From: Alphaproteobacteria bacterium
GTDB taxonomy: Bacteria; Pseudomonadota; Alphaproteobacteria; Caulobacterales; Caulobacteraceae
Direction of reading: 5' to 3'
Length of the DNA: 64,000 nucleotides
Assembly: GCA_025359785.1 (NCBI GenBank)
Contig: JANYET010000045.1
Location: forward strand, 1 to 64,000
The number at the start of each line of letters is the position of its first letter. The first letter of the stretch is position 1. Positions 44,863 to 53,451 of this stretch are shown one piece after another. Position numbers and translations under genes: made by a program. The notes under the pieces were generated by a model. That model was not told the origin of the DNA. It did not search any database and was given only the letters and a program-made list of their open reading frames with translations.

Positions 44863-46244
44863 TTCAGCGCTCTCACCTTGTCGGCCACCTGCTGCAGGGC
44901 GGCGCGCGCCTCGGCAGGGCGGAAGACGTTGGGGTCGCGCACCGCCTGGTAGGCGCGGTCGAGGTCTGGCCGGATCCGAGCGGCGGCCGCGCGGTCGATC
45001 GCGCCCTGGGCGACAAGCGCGTTCAGCAGCGTATCGGCGGCCATTACAGCCTGGCTGGTCCCGGCGAAGTCGGTGTAGCGCCGCGCGCCCTCGCCGCTCA
45101 GCACGGCCTGGAAGATCGCCAGTGTGTCGGCGTGGCTGAAGCTCCGCGCCTCGAAGGCGGCGGCGAGCCCAAGCGAGGTCGCCGCCAGGGCTGCGGCGCG
45201 CTGCGCCGAGACCCCGCCGTTCTGCGCCAGGGCCTGATGGAAGCCCCGGCTCTCCGCCTCGAATTTCGCCGAAAGCCCGGGGGCGGCCACCTTGGCGGCC
45301 GCCGACAGCATGATCATGTTCTCGTCGTTGAACGGCGGCGCGCCCAGCGGGATCGGTCGGCCGGGATTGTCTTCGACGGTCAGCTTCGGTTTCGCATCCT
45401 CGGTGATCGTCCGGTGGCAGCTCTGGCAGTCGAAGAACACGAACTCCGGAAAGGCGCCGCTCGGGTTGCGCGTTCCGAACAGCGTCAGCGAGCGGTCAAG
45501 CGCCATGGCCTGGCCCACGGCCCAGGTCTTCACCGCGCCGGCTGAGGTCTTGTGGCGCGACAGGTAGTCGGCGTCGATGTCGTGGTGCTTCTGCAGGCTC
45601 GTGAACAGGTCGAGCTCGAAGGTAAGCCTCGGATGGCCGGCGGCCATCATCTGGTGGGTGACGAACTGCGTCGCGCCGGGACCGCCGAAGTGACAGTCCA
45701 GGCAGCGGGCGGCGCGGGCCTTCGGGTCGTCGAGGGCGATCAGGCCACGGCTGACGTTGCCGGCATGGCTCGCCCCCATTGCATAATGGCTGGCGATCCA
45801 GCCACCGGACCCGCCGTGGCAGGCCTCGCACCCCACGCCATCGGAAACCTGGAAGCGCGCGCCACGCTGGCCACCAGCTGCGGGATCGGTGTGGCAGCCC
45901 AGACAGGCGGACGCGGCCTGGGCGGGGCCCAGGCCAAGCCGGGTCGTGATCGCCTGAGCGCGCGGCTGGGTCAGCGCCCGCCAGGCGCGGCTGTGGGCGC
46001 CGGCGTCACTGTGCGGGTCCTGCCAGGTGATCAGCTCGTTCTGGCGCACCACCAGACCGCTGGCCACCGGACGGCTGTGACAGGAGGAGCCGGCGCAGGA
46101 GGCAACGCCCTCATGGACGCCGACCCGACCGCCGAGCGGAGGCGCAGACTGGGCCCAGGCGGCGGGGGTCAGCGCCACGGCGGCCGCGGCCGCCACGAGC
46201 AGGCCGACCAGAGCCACCAGACTAAAAGCGCGTCCCCGCCTCAT
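44859..46244 (-). CDS. Pentahaem c-type cytochrome, c554-like
   Basis: The ATG at 46244, behind GGAGTGACG, gives 461 residues with a signal peptide. There are five haem sites: C-A-G-S-S-C-H (Cys50-Cys55, a C-x4-C-H spacing), CLGCH, CEACH, CLDCH and CQSCH. The first motif is the C-A-G-S-x-C-H found at the start of cytochrome c554/hydroxylamine-oxidoreductase-like multihaem proteins. It should be periplasmic and relay electrons to or from the barrel/decahaem pair encoded downstream. It is the first cytochrome gene of the minus-strand operon and overlaps the next gene by 4 bases. Confidence 0.83.
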   Translation of the reverse strand: MRRGRAFSLVALVGLLVAAAAAVALTPAAWAQSAPPLGGRVGVHEGVASCAGSSCHSRPVASGLVVRQNELITWQDPHSDAGAHSRAWRALTQPRAQAITTRLGLGPAQAASACLGCHTDPAAGGQRGARFQVSDGVGCEACHGGSGGWIASHYAMGASHAGNVSRGLIALDDPKARAARCLDCHFGGPGATQFVTHQMMAAGHPRLTFELDLFTSLQKHHDIDADYLSRHKTSAGAVKTWAVGQAMALDRSLTLFGTRNPSGAFPEFVFFDCQSCHRTITEDAKPKLTVEDNPGRPIPLGAPPFNDENMIMLSAAAKVAAPGLSAKFEAESRGFHQALAQNGGVSAQRAAALAATSLGLAAAFEARSFSHADTLAIFQAVLSGEGARRYTDFAGTSQAVMAADTLLNALVAQGAIDRAAAARIRPDLDRAYQAVRDPNVFRPAEARAALQQVADKVRALK

Positions 46245-46338
46245 CGTCACTCCAACGACGCCTCAGACAGGAATCTCAGTTCCCCGGGGCTAGGCCTTAG
46301 GTAGCAGTATTGCGGCGCCCCATGAAGGGCTCAGTCGG

Positions 46339-46357
46339 CGAGGCGCCGCACGCCTCG
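46339..46357. repeat. Small inverted repeat between transporter and cytochrome operon
   Basis: CGAGGCG / CGCCTCG with a 5-base loop in the 162-base spacer between the transporter stop and the pentahaem start. It has no T-run on either strand. It could be an attenuator or a chance hairpin. Confidence 0.25.
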
Positions 46358-46406
46358 GATTCGGGATTCACCCAATAAAACCATAGTCGGCGGCGCATTG
46401 TCCGAC

Positions 46407-47750
46407 CTAGCCGACACCGCCGAGGCGCGCATAGGCGATCAGCGTCAGCGTCACCATGATCGCTCCGCCGATCCGCGTGGCGATCTGGGCGAAGGGCATC
46501 AGCTGCATCCGGTTTCCGGCTGTGAGGATCGCCACGTCGCCTGTCCCGCCCTGGCCGGAATGGCAAGCGTTCACGATGGCCGTGTCGATCGGATAGAGCC
46601 TGACGACACGCGCCATGATGAACCCTATGCCGATCAGGGTCGCCACCGTGACGACGATGGTGGCCAGCGTCGGCAGGTTAAAGGCTCCGATCAGCTTCTC
46701 CCAGGGCGTCTTGGCGACGCCGATCGCGAACAGCAGCGGATAGGTCACCACCGTGGAGAAGAACTGGAAGTTGGAAAAGGCTCCGCGCTCGAGCCGGGGC
46801 GAAGCGATGCGGCCGAACTTCATCAGGACGGCCAGGGCGAGCATCACCACCGGTCCTGGCCAGCCCCACAGTTTCTGCGCCAACGCACCGGCCAGATAGA
46901 GCGTGACGGCCAGGACCAGCGCCGCGCCGGCGTCGGCGGCGGTCACCACGAAGCCTTCCCCAGGCCTCGGCGCATCGGGCGTCGCGAAAGGTTCGTCATC
47001 CACCTCACCGGGCTGCAGGCGGCCCTCGCCGGTGAGGTGCGGATAGCGCTTGCCGAGCGCGTTCAGGCCGCCCGCGAACAGGATCGCCGTCAAGCTGCCG
47101 AGCATAACCGCCGGCAGCACCTCGGCGAACAGGCTGCCCTGCGGCAGGTGGGAGAAGGACGCGTAGCCGATGGTGAGGGGGATCGCGCCTTCGCCGATCC
47201 CGCCCGCCATGATCGGCGCCACGATCTTGAAGAAAGTGTGGGAAAGGCCCAGGCCCAACGCCGTCCCGACCGCGCAGCCGACGGCCGTGGCGACCACCGA
47301 GCCCACGGCCAGGGGCACGAAGATTTTCAGAAAGCCCGTGATCAGGACCCGCCGATCCATACCCAGGATCGAGCCCACGATGATCGCGGCGATGAACAGG
47401 TAGAGGACGTTGGAGTTTTCGGTGAAGGTCGAGATCGATGTCACCAGGGCCTTCGGAAGCAAGCCTGCGTAGACCAGATAGGACGGCAGGAAGGTCGCCA
47501 GGATCGCGGCCAGGCCCAGGTTGCGCAGGCCCGGTGTCCGCTTGCCGATCTCGGCGCAGAAGAAGCCGCCGACGCCCAGGACCACGATGTTCATCAAGAT
47601 GTCGGAAGGCGCGGCGCCCAGTTTCACGAAGGCCGCCGTGATGGCCACGGCGGCCACGGCGACCGGGACCGGCACGATCCCCATCCGCAGGTCCATGATC
47701 CGGCGCCAGCCAGCGGCCGCTGGGGTATCGTCGTCCGCGGTCCCGGCCAT
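46407..47750 (-). CDS. 2-hydroxycarboxylate transporter family (CitS/MaeN-type) symporter
   Basis: 447 residues with about 11 transmembrane segments. Both re-entrant loop signatures of the 2HCT family are present: I-M-A-G-G-I-G-E-G-A-I-P-L in the first half and C-H-S-G-Q-G-G-T-G-D-V-A near the C-terminus. Relatives carry citrate, malate or lactate with Na+ or H+ across the inner membrane. It starts 3 bases after the stop of the secreted hydrolase gene and lies 162 bases ahead of the cytochrome operon on the same strand. It may supply an organic-acid electron donor to the cytochromes; that is inference. Confidence 0.88.
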   Translation of the reverse strand: MAGTADDDTPAAAGWRRIMDLRMGIVPVPVAVAAVAITAAFVKLGAAPSDILMNIVVLGVGGFFCAEIGKRTPGLRNLGLAAILATFLPSYLVYAGLLPKALVTSISTFTENSNVLYLFIAAIIVGSILGMDRRVLITGFLKIFVPLAVGSVVATAVGCAVGTALGLGLSHTFFKIVAPIMAGGIGEGAIPLTIGYASFSHLPQGSLFAEVLPAVMLGSLTAILFAGGLNALGKRYPHLTGEGRLQPGEVDDEPFATPDAPRPGEGFVVTAADAGAALVLAVTLYLAGALAQKLWGWPGPVVMLALAVLMKFGRIASPRLERGAFSNFQFFSTVVTYPLLFAIGVAKTPWEKLIGAFNLPTLATIVVTVATLIGIGFIMARVVRLYPIDTAIVNACHSGQGGTGDVAILTAGNRMQLMPFAQIATRIGGAIMVTLTLIAYARLGGVG

Positions 47751-47753
47751 CGA

Positions 47754-48854
47754 TCAGTCCGCAGCCTTCATCGGATAGTGGTCAGTGAACGGCCCGAGCT
47801 TGCAGCTGTACCCTTCCGGCGGCGGCGTCAGGTGGAAGTCCGAGGGCTTCGACCCCTTGGGATAGGAAGCCAGGGTGGTCAGCGCCCAGAGATTGAAGGC
47901 CTGGGTGTTCACCTGCGGCCACATGTGTCCGTGGGTCGCCGAGCAGGCGACGTGGACCAGGTCTCTAAGGCTAGAGAAGTAGTTCGAGCCCGCCTGCGTG
48001 GTCGGCCGGTAGTCGGAACAGAGACCGACGGGCGGGCCGCAGTTCCACATATCCTTTTCGCCGCCCCAGACGCTGATGACGATCATCGGGCCGAGGCTCC
48101 CGTGCAAGGGATAGGGCCCGACACGGCCCTGGTGGATCTTGGTCGGCGCGTCGATCACCGCCTTGCGGGCGTCCTCGAAAGTAAGCGCCGTCCCGTCTTC
48201 CTTGGCGACATACCACTCGCCGGAGATCGGCATGCCGCCCGCCCAGAAATCCGAGGCGAAGGTGAGTGCGCGGTTGGTCAAGGTCCCGCCCGAGGATATG
48301 CCGCCCACGTAGAGCCGGCGGCTGTCCAGCGGCCACCGGGTCCCGACGCACTTCACCATGGCCTGCAGGAAACTGACATCCGGGCCCGGGTCGGTCTTCC
48401 ATTTTTCGCCAGCCGACCCGCCCGCGCGGCCCTCACGCCAGGGCATCCAGTTCCAGCCGTCCTTGCCGGGACCGTTACAGGCCTGGCTGGAGTCGTTGGG
48501 GTCCTGTTTCGAGCAGTTGCGCACCGGGCCGATCACCATGAAGCCCTTCTGGGCCATCAGCGCATTGGCGCCGCTGCGGGCCGCCGTCAGGTTGGCCGTG
48601 GTCGACTCCACCGTGCCCGTGAGCGGGACCCAGACCGGCGCCGGCCCCTTCGCCCCGACCGGCGGCGCCACCACGAAGGCACGCATCTCGCCCTTGTGCG
48701 GGAAGTCGACGTTCAGCCCTTCCTTCACCTGATAGCCGCCCGGGCATTCGTACGTCACCGGCGAGGCCACGCCGTGCTGCGCCGCGGAGGTCGCAGCGGG
48801 CGCGATGGCCGCAAGCAGCAACGCGAGCGCCAGGATTTTCAATCTGTCGGCCAT
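47754..48854 (-). CDS. Secreted alpha/beta hydrolase, disulfide-rich
   Basis: 366 residues with a signal peptide (about 1-25). The nucleophile elbow is G-G-I-S-S-G-G (Ser187). A late T-H-G-H-M-W-P offers the histidine. Several Cys residues (37, 114, 126, 169 and later N-C-G and L-C-S) suggest disulfides. The layout recalls PHB-depolymerase/feruloyl-esterase-like secreted enzymes, but I cannot name a substrate. It is co-linear with the transporter (3-base gap) and with the upstream gene of unknown function (12-base gap), so a three-gene unit is likely. Confidence 0.68.
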   Translation of the reverse strand: MADRLKILALALLLAAIAPAATSAAQHGVASPVTYECPGGYQVKEGLNVDFPHKGEMRAFVVAPPVGAKGPAPVWVPLTGTVESTTANLTAARSGANALMAQKGFMVIGPVRNCSKQDPNDSSQACNGPGKDGWNWMPWREGRAGGSAGEKWKTDPGPDVSFLQAMVKCVGTRWPLDSRRLYVGGISSGGTLTNRALTFASDFWAGGMPISGEWYVAKEDGTALTFEDARKAVIDAPTKIHQGRVGPYPLHGSLGPMIVISVWGGEKDMWNCGPPVGLCSDYRPTTQAGSNYFSSLRDLVHVACSATHGHMWPQVNTQAFNLWALTTLASYPKGSKPSDFHLTPPPEGYSCKLGPFTDHYPMKAAD

Positions 48855-48866
48855 GATCGGGATGGC

Positions 48867-49943
48867 CTAGTTGTTCGAGCCGCTGGTCGACTTGGCCGGG
48901 GCGCCGGCCTTTTCGCGATCCGCCATCCGCGCCCCGCCCAGGATGCCCGGCAGCGCATAATTCCCTTCATGGCAGGCGTATTCGTAGATGATGCCGTGCA
49001 GCGGCGTGAACTCGTACTCGCCGCCCCATGGCGCGTCCCAGGCCGTCGGGTCGCTGACCGTGAAGGCGTAGCGAAGCCGTTCCTTGCCCGCGCGGGTGAA
49101 CCGCTCGGTGATCTTCAGGTCCTTCCACGAGCCCATGAAGGCTTCCGCGGCCGGGATGTTCGTCGTCTCGACCACCAGGGTGTCGCCGTCCCACCAGCCG
49201 ATGGAGTCGCCAAACCAGGGGCGTAAGCCGTCCGTGCGATGCTTGGCGTTCAGATGGACGATCCGGGTGTCGTGGACCATCTCGACCTGGATCACGACCG
49301 AGTCCCGCGTCTGCACGATGTTGTAGTTGTTGTTGTAGAAACCGTTGGGGAACATCGGCGGCCCGGCGTTGCGTCCAAAGCCGATGATGCAGCGTTCGCC
49401 GACGCCGCGGTTCTCCGGATTGTCCATGGAGCCCAGCGGCCCACGGCTGCCTTCGGCGACCTCGGCGCCATAGCCCGGCACGCTCACCGCCTTGGTCTTG
49501 CGCGGCGGGATCTGGCCGTTCGGGGTCGTGATCAGCGAAGTGCGCGGCTGGCCGCCGACGCGCATCACCAGGTGGCCCGGGTCGAGCCAGCCGCGGTTGT
49601 AGCCGCCGACATCGCCGCCGGCCGCGGCGAACGACGGCTTGAGTTCCAGCCCATTGGGCGCGTTCACCGGGGCGTTGGGATCGGTGGGCTTGTTGCCCGC
49701 CTCGATCTGTTTGCTCTCGTCGGCCTCGAGCGCCTTCACCTCCGCCGGCGTATAGGTGAGCCGGTCGCCGAGCCTGGTCTCCCGGGTCATCGGCGTCAGC
49801 GTTGAATTGGACCAGAAGCCGGCGAGGTCAGGCTGGCCGATCGCGTTGCGCGGCGCGACGTAGGTGGCCGCCGGCGCGGCGGCCGCGGCGAGCGGGGCCA
49901 GCGCCACACAGGTCAAGGCGAGGGTGAGGGCTCGGACGAACAT
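48867..49943 (-). CDS. Secreted protein of unknown function (family shared with 60269-61177)
   Basis: The ATG at 49943, behind AAGGGAGCC, gives 358 residues; the open frame continues upstream to 50534 but without a leader. There is a signal peptide, then P-D-L-A-G-F-W-S-N and the signature W-W-D-G-D-T-L-V-V-E-T-T-N, then D-L-K-I-T-E-R-F-T-R. The same W-E-G-D-T-L-V-V-V and D-L-K-V-T-E-R-W block occurs in the protein at 60269-61177, so the two are paralogues. The family is common in Caulobacterales and other soil bacteria; I know of no function. First gene of the run leading to the transporter. Confidence 0.72.
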   Translation of the reverse strand: MFVRALTLALTCVALAPLAAAAAPAATYVAPRNAIGQPDLAGFWSNSTLTPMTRETRLGDRLTYTPAEVKALEADESKQIEAGNKPTDPNAPVNAPNGLELKPSFAAAGGDVGGYNRGWLDPGHLVMRVGGQPRTSLITTPNGQIPPRKTKAVSVPGYGAEVAEGSRGPLGSMDNPENRGVGERCIIGFGRNAGPPMFPNGFYNNNYNIVQTRDSVVIQVEMVHDTRIVHLNAKHRTDGLRPWFGDSIGWWDGDTLVVETTNIPAAEAFMGSWKDLKITERFTRAGKERLRYAFTVSDPTAWDAPWGGEYEFTPLHGIIYEYACHEGNYALPGILGGARMADREKAGAPAKSTSGSNN

Positions 49944-50171
49944 GGTGGGCTCCCTTGGTCTCCTGACTGCGCAGGTTTCCCGCCCATCGAACGCCTTCGA
50001 TTGTCGTTCCGCAATCGAAACCGTCAGACGCGGCGCGAGCGCGGGCGGGCGGGCGATGTCGGTTCTCTCCACTCGCCGGCGCCGCGCGAAAGGCTCGTCC
50101 CTTGACCGACGCGATGCGCAGTTCCAATTTGGAACCCGCGTTGGACCGCGCCGATGTCCGGGAGAGCGCCT

Positions 50172-50690
50172 ATGCAGTGGAACGAGTTGGATCAGCAGTC
50201 TTGCTCGATGGCGCGCACCCTTTCGGTGATTGGCGACCGCTGGACCTTGCTGATTCTGCGCGACTGCTTCCTCAAGGTGCGGCGGTTCGATGAATTCCAG
50301 GCCCGGCTCGGAATCGGCCGACCGATCCTGGCCGATCGCCTGCAAAAGCTGGTCGACGGTTTCGTGCTGACCAAGGTGGCTTACCAGCAGAACCCCACAC
50401 GGTACGAATACCGGCTGACCCAAAAAGGCCTGGACCTCCATCCGGTGATCATGGCCATCGTTCATTGGGGCGATGTGCACATGGCGGGGCGCAAAGGGCG
50501 TCCCCTGCTCCACCTCCACACCAGCTGCGGTCATCAGTTCGACCCTGTGCAGGTCTGTTCGGTATGCGCCGAGGTCCTGGATCCAAGGGCGGTTCAGGTG
50601 CTGTCGGGTCCCGGCGCGGCGCGACCTGACTCCACACCGTCAGAGCGTGTCAAATCAGCCCGAACGGCGCGTCGCGCGAAGGCGGGGTGA
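50172..50690 (+). CDS. HxlR-family transcriptional regulator
   Basis: 172 residues from the ATG at 50172. The winged helix (I-G-D-R-W-T-L-L-I-L-R-D-C-F, then R-F-D-E-F-Q, then Y-R-L-T-Q-K-G) is characteristic of HxlR/MarR-like regulators. A Cys-containing tail (C-G-H, then C-S-V-C) may bind metal or sense redox state. It is divergent from the 49943 gene across 228 bases and convergent with the isomerase gene (4-base gap). It could control the minus-strand hydrolase/transporter/cytochrome run. Unproven. Confidence 0.83.
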   Translation: MQWNELDQQSCSMARTLSVIGDRWTLLILRDCFLKVRRFDEFQARLGIGRPILADRLQKLVDGFVLTKVAYQQNPTRYEYRLTQKGLDLHPVIMAIVHWGDVHMAGRKGRPLLHLHTSCGHQFDPVQVCSVCAEVLDPRAVQVLSGPGAARPDSTPSERVKSARTARRAKAG

Positions 50691-50694
50691 GCCT

Positions 50695-51309
50695 TCACGC
50701 TGCGGCCTGCCGCGTGAACTCCTCTTCGACCTCGCGCAGACGGTCCTTACCGAAGAACATCTCGTCGCCGACGAAGAAGGCCGGACTGCCAAAGACGCCA
50801 CGCCCGATCGCCTCTTCTGTCGACGCGACCAGCGCTGCCTTCACCTCCGGGTCGGCGACATGTTCAACGAAGGCCTGGGTCGGCAGGCCGGCGTCGGTCA
50901 GCACGCGATGATAGACATCGAGGTCGCCCATGTTCACCGCCTGCTCCCACATGCCGGCATAGACGGCCGCCACATAGGGTTCGAAAAGGTCCAGGCGCTT
51001 GGCGAGCATGGACCCGCGCATCATGTGCAGGGTGTTGATCGGGAACGCGGGATTGAACCGGAACGCCGTGAGTTGATGGCGTGCGATAAACCGATCCGAT
51101 TCCTTGCGTTCGTAGGCGGCCTTGGTGGGCACGCCCGCGAGGGTCACGCCGGGAGACTGATTGCCGGTCGCCTTGAATATCCCCCCGAGCAAGGCCGGTT
51201 TCAGCTCGACCTTGGTCCCCAGCCGCTGTTCGAGGGCTGGCATAACCTTGTAGGCGAGGTAGGCGTTGGGACTGCCAAAGTCGAAGTAGAACTCGATGCG
51301 TGGGGCCAT
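50695..51309 (-). CDS. 2-hydroxychromene-2-carboxylate isomerase family (DsbA fold)
   Basis: The ATG at 51309, behind GGAGAACGAC, gives 204 residues (an ATG at 51321 overlaps the binding site). Thioredoxin-fold kappa-GST type: F-Y-F-D-F-G-S-P-N-A-Y-L-A with Ser in place of redox Cys, and G-V-F-G-S-P-A-F-F-V-G near the C-terminus. Family members isomerise 2-hydroxychromene-2-carboxylate with glutathione in naphthalene-type degradation or act as general disulfide-type transferases. Cytoplasmic. It faces the nitronate monooxygenase gene across 287 bases. Confidence 0.85.
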   Translation of the reverse strand: MAPRIEFYFDFGSPNAYLAYKVMPALEQRLGTKVELKPALLGGIFKATGNQSPGVTLAGVPTKAAYERKESDRFIARHQLTAFRFNPAFPINTLHMMRGSMLAKRLDLFEPYVAAVYAGMWEQAVNMGDLDVYHRVLTDAGLPTQAFVEHVADPEVKAALVASTEEAIGRGVFGSPAFFVGDEMFFGKDRLREVEEEFTRQAAA

Positions 51310-51515
51310 GTCGTTCTCCATTGCTGTCAGCGGACCAGATCCGTGTCGGGCGAGACGGCATGCCGTGGCCTCGCGGCCAGTCCGGCGGCGCCGGGCTGGT
51401 TTTCTTCCCCGGGGTCTCCGACCGCGCCCTTCACCGCCGACCGTAAGACGGAATTCCGATCTGACAAGGTGCTAAAAGAAAATGCACTTGTTTGCGCCAG
51501 TCGGCTGGGAACCGC

Positions 51516-51544
51516 TTGAACGTTGCGAATTATTAGGTTCTAAA
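51516..51544 (+). promoter_or_regulatory. Candidate promoter of the nitronate monooxygenase gene
   Basis: TTGAAC (51516-51521), 17 bases, then TCTAAA (51539-51544) in a locally AT-richer patch, about 52 bases ahead of the TTG start. Each box matches four of six consensus bases. Confidence 0.4.
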
Positions 51545-51596
51545 ATCACACCCAAAGAGACGCGGTCAGCGCGGCGATCATTCGGGAGACGCGACA

Positions 51597-52595
51597 TTGA
51601 AGACCCGCATTACCGAACTCTTCGGGATCGAGCACCCAATCATTCAGGGCGGCATGCACTGTGTGGGATTGGCGGAACTCGCCGCCGCGGTCTCGAACGC
51701 CGGCGGGCTGGGCCTGATCACCGGCCTCACTCAGGGCACGCCGGAAAAGCTCGCGGCCGAGATCGCCAGGTGCCGCGCCATGACGGACAAACCGTTTGGC
51801 GTGAATCTCACATTCCTGCCTGCCGTCGTACCACCGGACTATGCGGGCCTGATCGAGGTCATCCTCGACGGCGGAGTCGGGATCGTTGAAACCGCCGGCA
51901 ACAACCCGGCCAAGTGGCTGCCGAGCCTGCAGGCGGCAGGCGTCAAGGTGATCCACAAATGCACCTCGGTGCGTCACGCGCTCAAGGCGGAGTCCATCGG
52001 GGTGGATGCGCTCAGCATCGACGGCTTTGAGTGTGGCGGCCACCCGGGCGAGGATGACGTCCCCAACATGATCCTGCTGCCACGCGCGGCCGATACGCTG
52101 TCAATTCCCTTCGTGGCCTCGGGTGGCATGGCCGACGCGCGCTCGCTGGTGGCGTCGCTGGTCATGGGCGCGGACGGGATGAACATGGGAACGCGGTTCG
52201 TCGCCACCGTCGAGGCGCCGGTTCACGACAACGTCAAACAGGCCATCGTCGCAGCCAGCGAACTGGATACCCGCCTGGTGATGCGCCCGCTACGCAACAC
52301 CGAACGGGTTCTCGTCAACGCCGGCGTCGAGCGGCTGCTCGAAAAGGAGCGCGAGCTCGGCGCTGCGATGCGCTTCGAGGACATCGCCGCGGAGGTCAGC
52401 GGGGTCTACCCCAGGGTGATGTACCAGGGCGAGATGGACGCCGGCGCCTGGAGCTGCGGCATGGTCGCCGGACTGATCTATGACGTGCCGACCGTGAAGG
52501 CGCTGATCGACCGCATCATGTCCGAGGCCCACGCCATCATCCGCCAGCGGCTCGAGGCCATGCTGGACGAACGTCCGAGCGCGGCGCTGACCTGA
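51597..52595 (+). CDS. Nitronate monooxygenase / enoyl-reductase-type flavoprotein
   Basis: 332 residues from a TTG start well spaced behind GGGAGACGCG. TIM-barrel FMN protein of the NPD/FabK family: P-I-I-Q-G-G-M, A-V-S-N-A-G-G-L-G, D-G-F-E-C-G-G-H-P-G, F-V-A-S-G-G-M-A-D, and M-G-A-D-G-M-N-M-G-T-R-F. Members oxidise alkyl nitronates to carbonyl plus nitrite, or reduce enoyl thioesters. It is followed on the same strand 43 bases later by an unusual SDR. It may detoxify propionate-3-nitronate; substrate not visible. Confidence 0.88.
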   Translation: MKTRITELFGIEHPIIQGGMHCVGLAELAAAVSNAGGLGLITGLTQGTPEKLAAEIARCRAMTDKPFGVNLTFLPAVVPPDYAGLIEVILDGGVGIVETAGNNPAKWLPSLQAAGVKVIHKCTSVRHALKAESIGVDALSIDGFECGGHPGEDDVPNMILLPRAADTLSIPFVASGGMADARSLVASLVMGADGMNMGTRFVATVEAPVHDNVKQAIVAASELDTRLVMRPLRNTERVLVNAGVERLLEKERELGAAMRFEDIAAEVSGVYPRVMYQGEMDAGAWSCGMVAGLIYDVPTVKALIDRIMSEAHAIIRQRLEAMLDERPSAALT

Positions 52596-52638
52596 CCTGC
52601 CCGCGCGGCCTGACCTCAACCCGATCGGAAAAAGCGCC

Positions 52639-53406
52639 ATGCCCCTTCCCGCCAGCTCCCCGCCAGTCCCACGCAACGCCACCGCGACTGTCGTCGGGGC
52701 CGGCGACTTCATTGGCGCCGCCATCGCGCGCAAGTTCGCGGCGGAGGGTTACACAGTCTACATGGGCCGACGGCAGGGCGAATTGCTGGAGCCGCTCAAG
52801 GCGGAAATCGAGGCCGCGGGCGGACGGGCCGTCGCCCGCTCGCTGGATGCGCGGGACGAGGATCAGGTGACCGCCTTCTTTCGCGACGCCGAGGCCGAGG
52901 CGCCGCTGGAGCTGAGCGTCTTCAATATCGGCGCAAATGTGAACTTCCCGCTGCTGGACACCACCTCGCGGGTGTTCCGGAAGGTCTGGGAGATGGCCTG
53001 TTTCGCGGGCTTCCTGTCCGGGCGCGAAGCGGCGCGGCACATGCTGCCGCGTGGTCAGGGCTCGGTGTTCTTCACAGGCGCCACGGCCGGCCTCAGGGGC
53101 GGCGTGGGCTATGCGGCCTTCGCGGCGGCCAAGTTCGGCCTGCGCGCCATGGCGCAGTCGGCGGCGCGGGAACTGGGGCCCCAGGGCCTGCACGTGGCGC
53201 ACCTGGTGATCGACGCGGGCGTGGATACCGCCTGGGTGCGCGAACGGATGCGCGAGCGGGCCGGCGACGAGGCCGTGGCGAGTCTCAAGCCCGACCAGCT
53301 GATGCGGCCCGAGGCGGTGGCGGAGGCCTATTGGGCGCTCCACCAGCAGCCCCGCGACGCCTGGACCTTCGAACAGGAAATCCGACCCTATGCCGAGAAA
53401 TGGTGA
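52639..53406 (+). CDS. SDR-fold protein with substituted catalytic residues
   Basis: 255 residues. The Rossmann start is V-V-G-A-G-D-F-I-G-A (Gly20, Gly22, Gly26) and N-I-G-A-N replaces the usual N-A-G. At the active site the Y-x-x-x-K motif reads F161-A-A-A-K165, so Phe replaces the catalytic Tyr, and the Ser position (148, in T-G-A-T-A-G) is Ala. Tyr158 is nearby. A normal Tyr-based mechanism is unlikely, so it may be a binding protein or use another base. A set of proteobacterial SDRs has the same F-A-x-x-K. It follows the nitronate monooxygenase on the same strand. Confidence 0.8.
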   Translation: MPLPASSPPVPRNATATVVGAGDFIGAAIARKFAAEGYTVYMGRRQGELLEPLKAEIEAAGGRAVARSLDARDEDQVTAFFRDAEAEAPLELSVFNIGANVNFPLLDTTSRVFRKVWEMACFAGFLSGREAARHMLPRGQGSVFFTGATAGLRGGVGYAAFAAAKFGLRAMAQSAARELGPQGLHVAHLVIDAGVDTAWVRERMRERAGDEAVASLKPDQLMRPEAVAEAYWALHQQPRDAWTFEQEIRPYAEKW

Positions 53407-53451
53407 GCCGGCGGCGATGAGATCAGGCGGCCGAGCGCGGTGGAGCCTCGC

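Noticed and set aside
46398..49226. 942-codon plus-strand frame over the transporter and hydrolase genes
   Set aside because: His/Arg/Gln-rich low-complexity translation, no start signals; the minus strand encodes a 2HCT transporter and a hydrolase.
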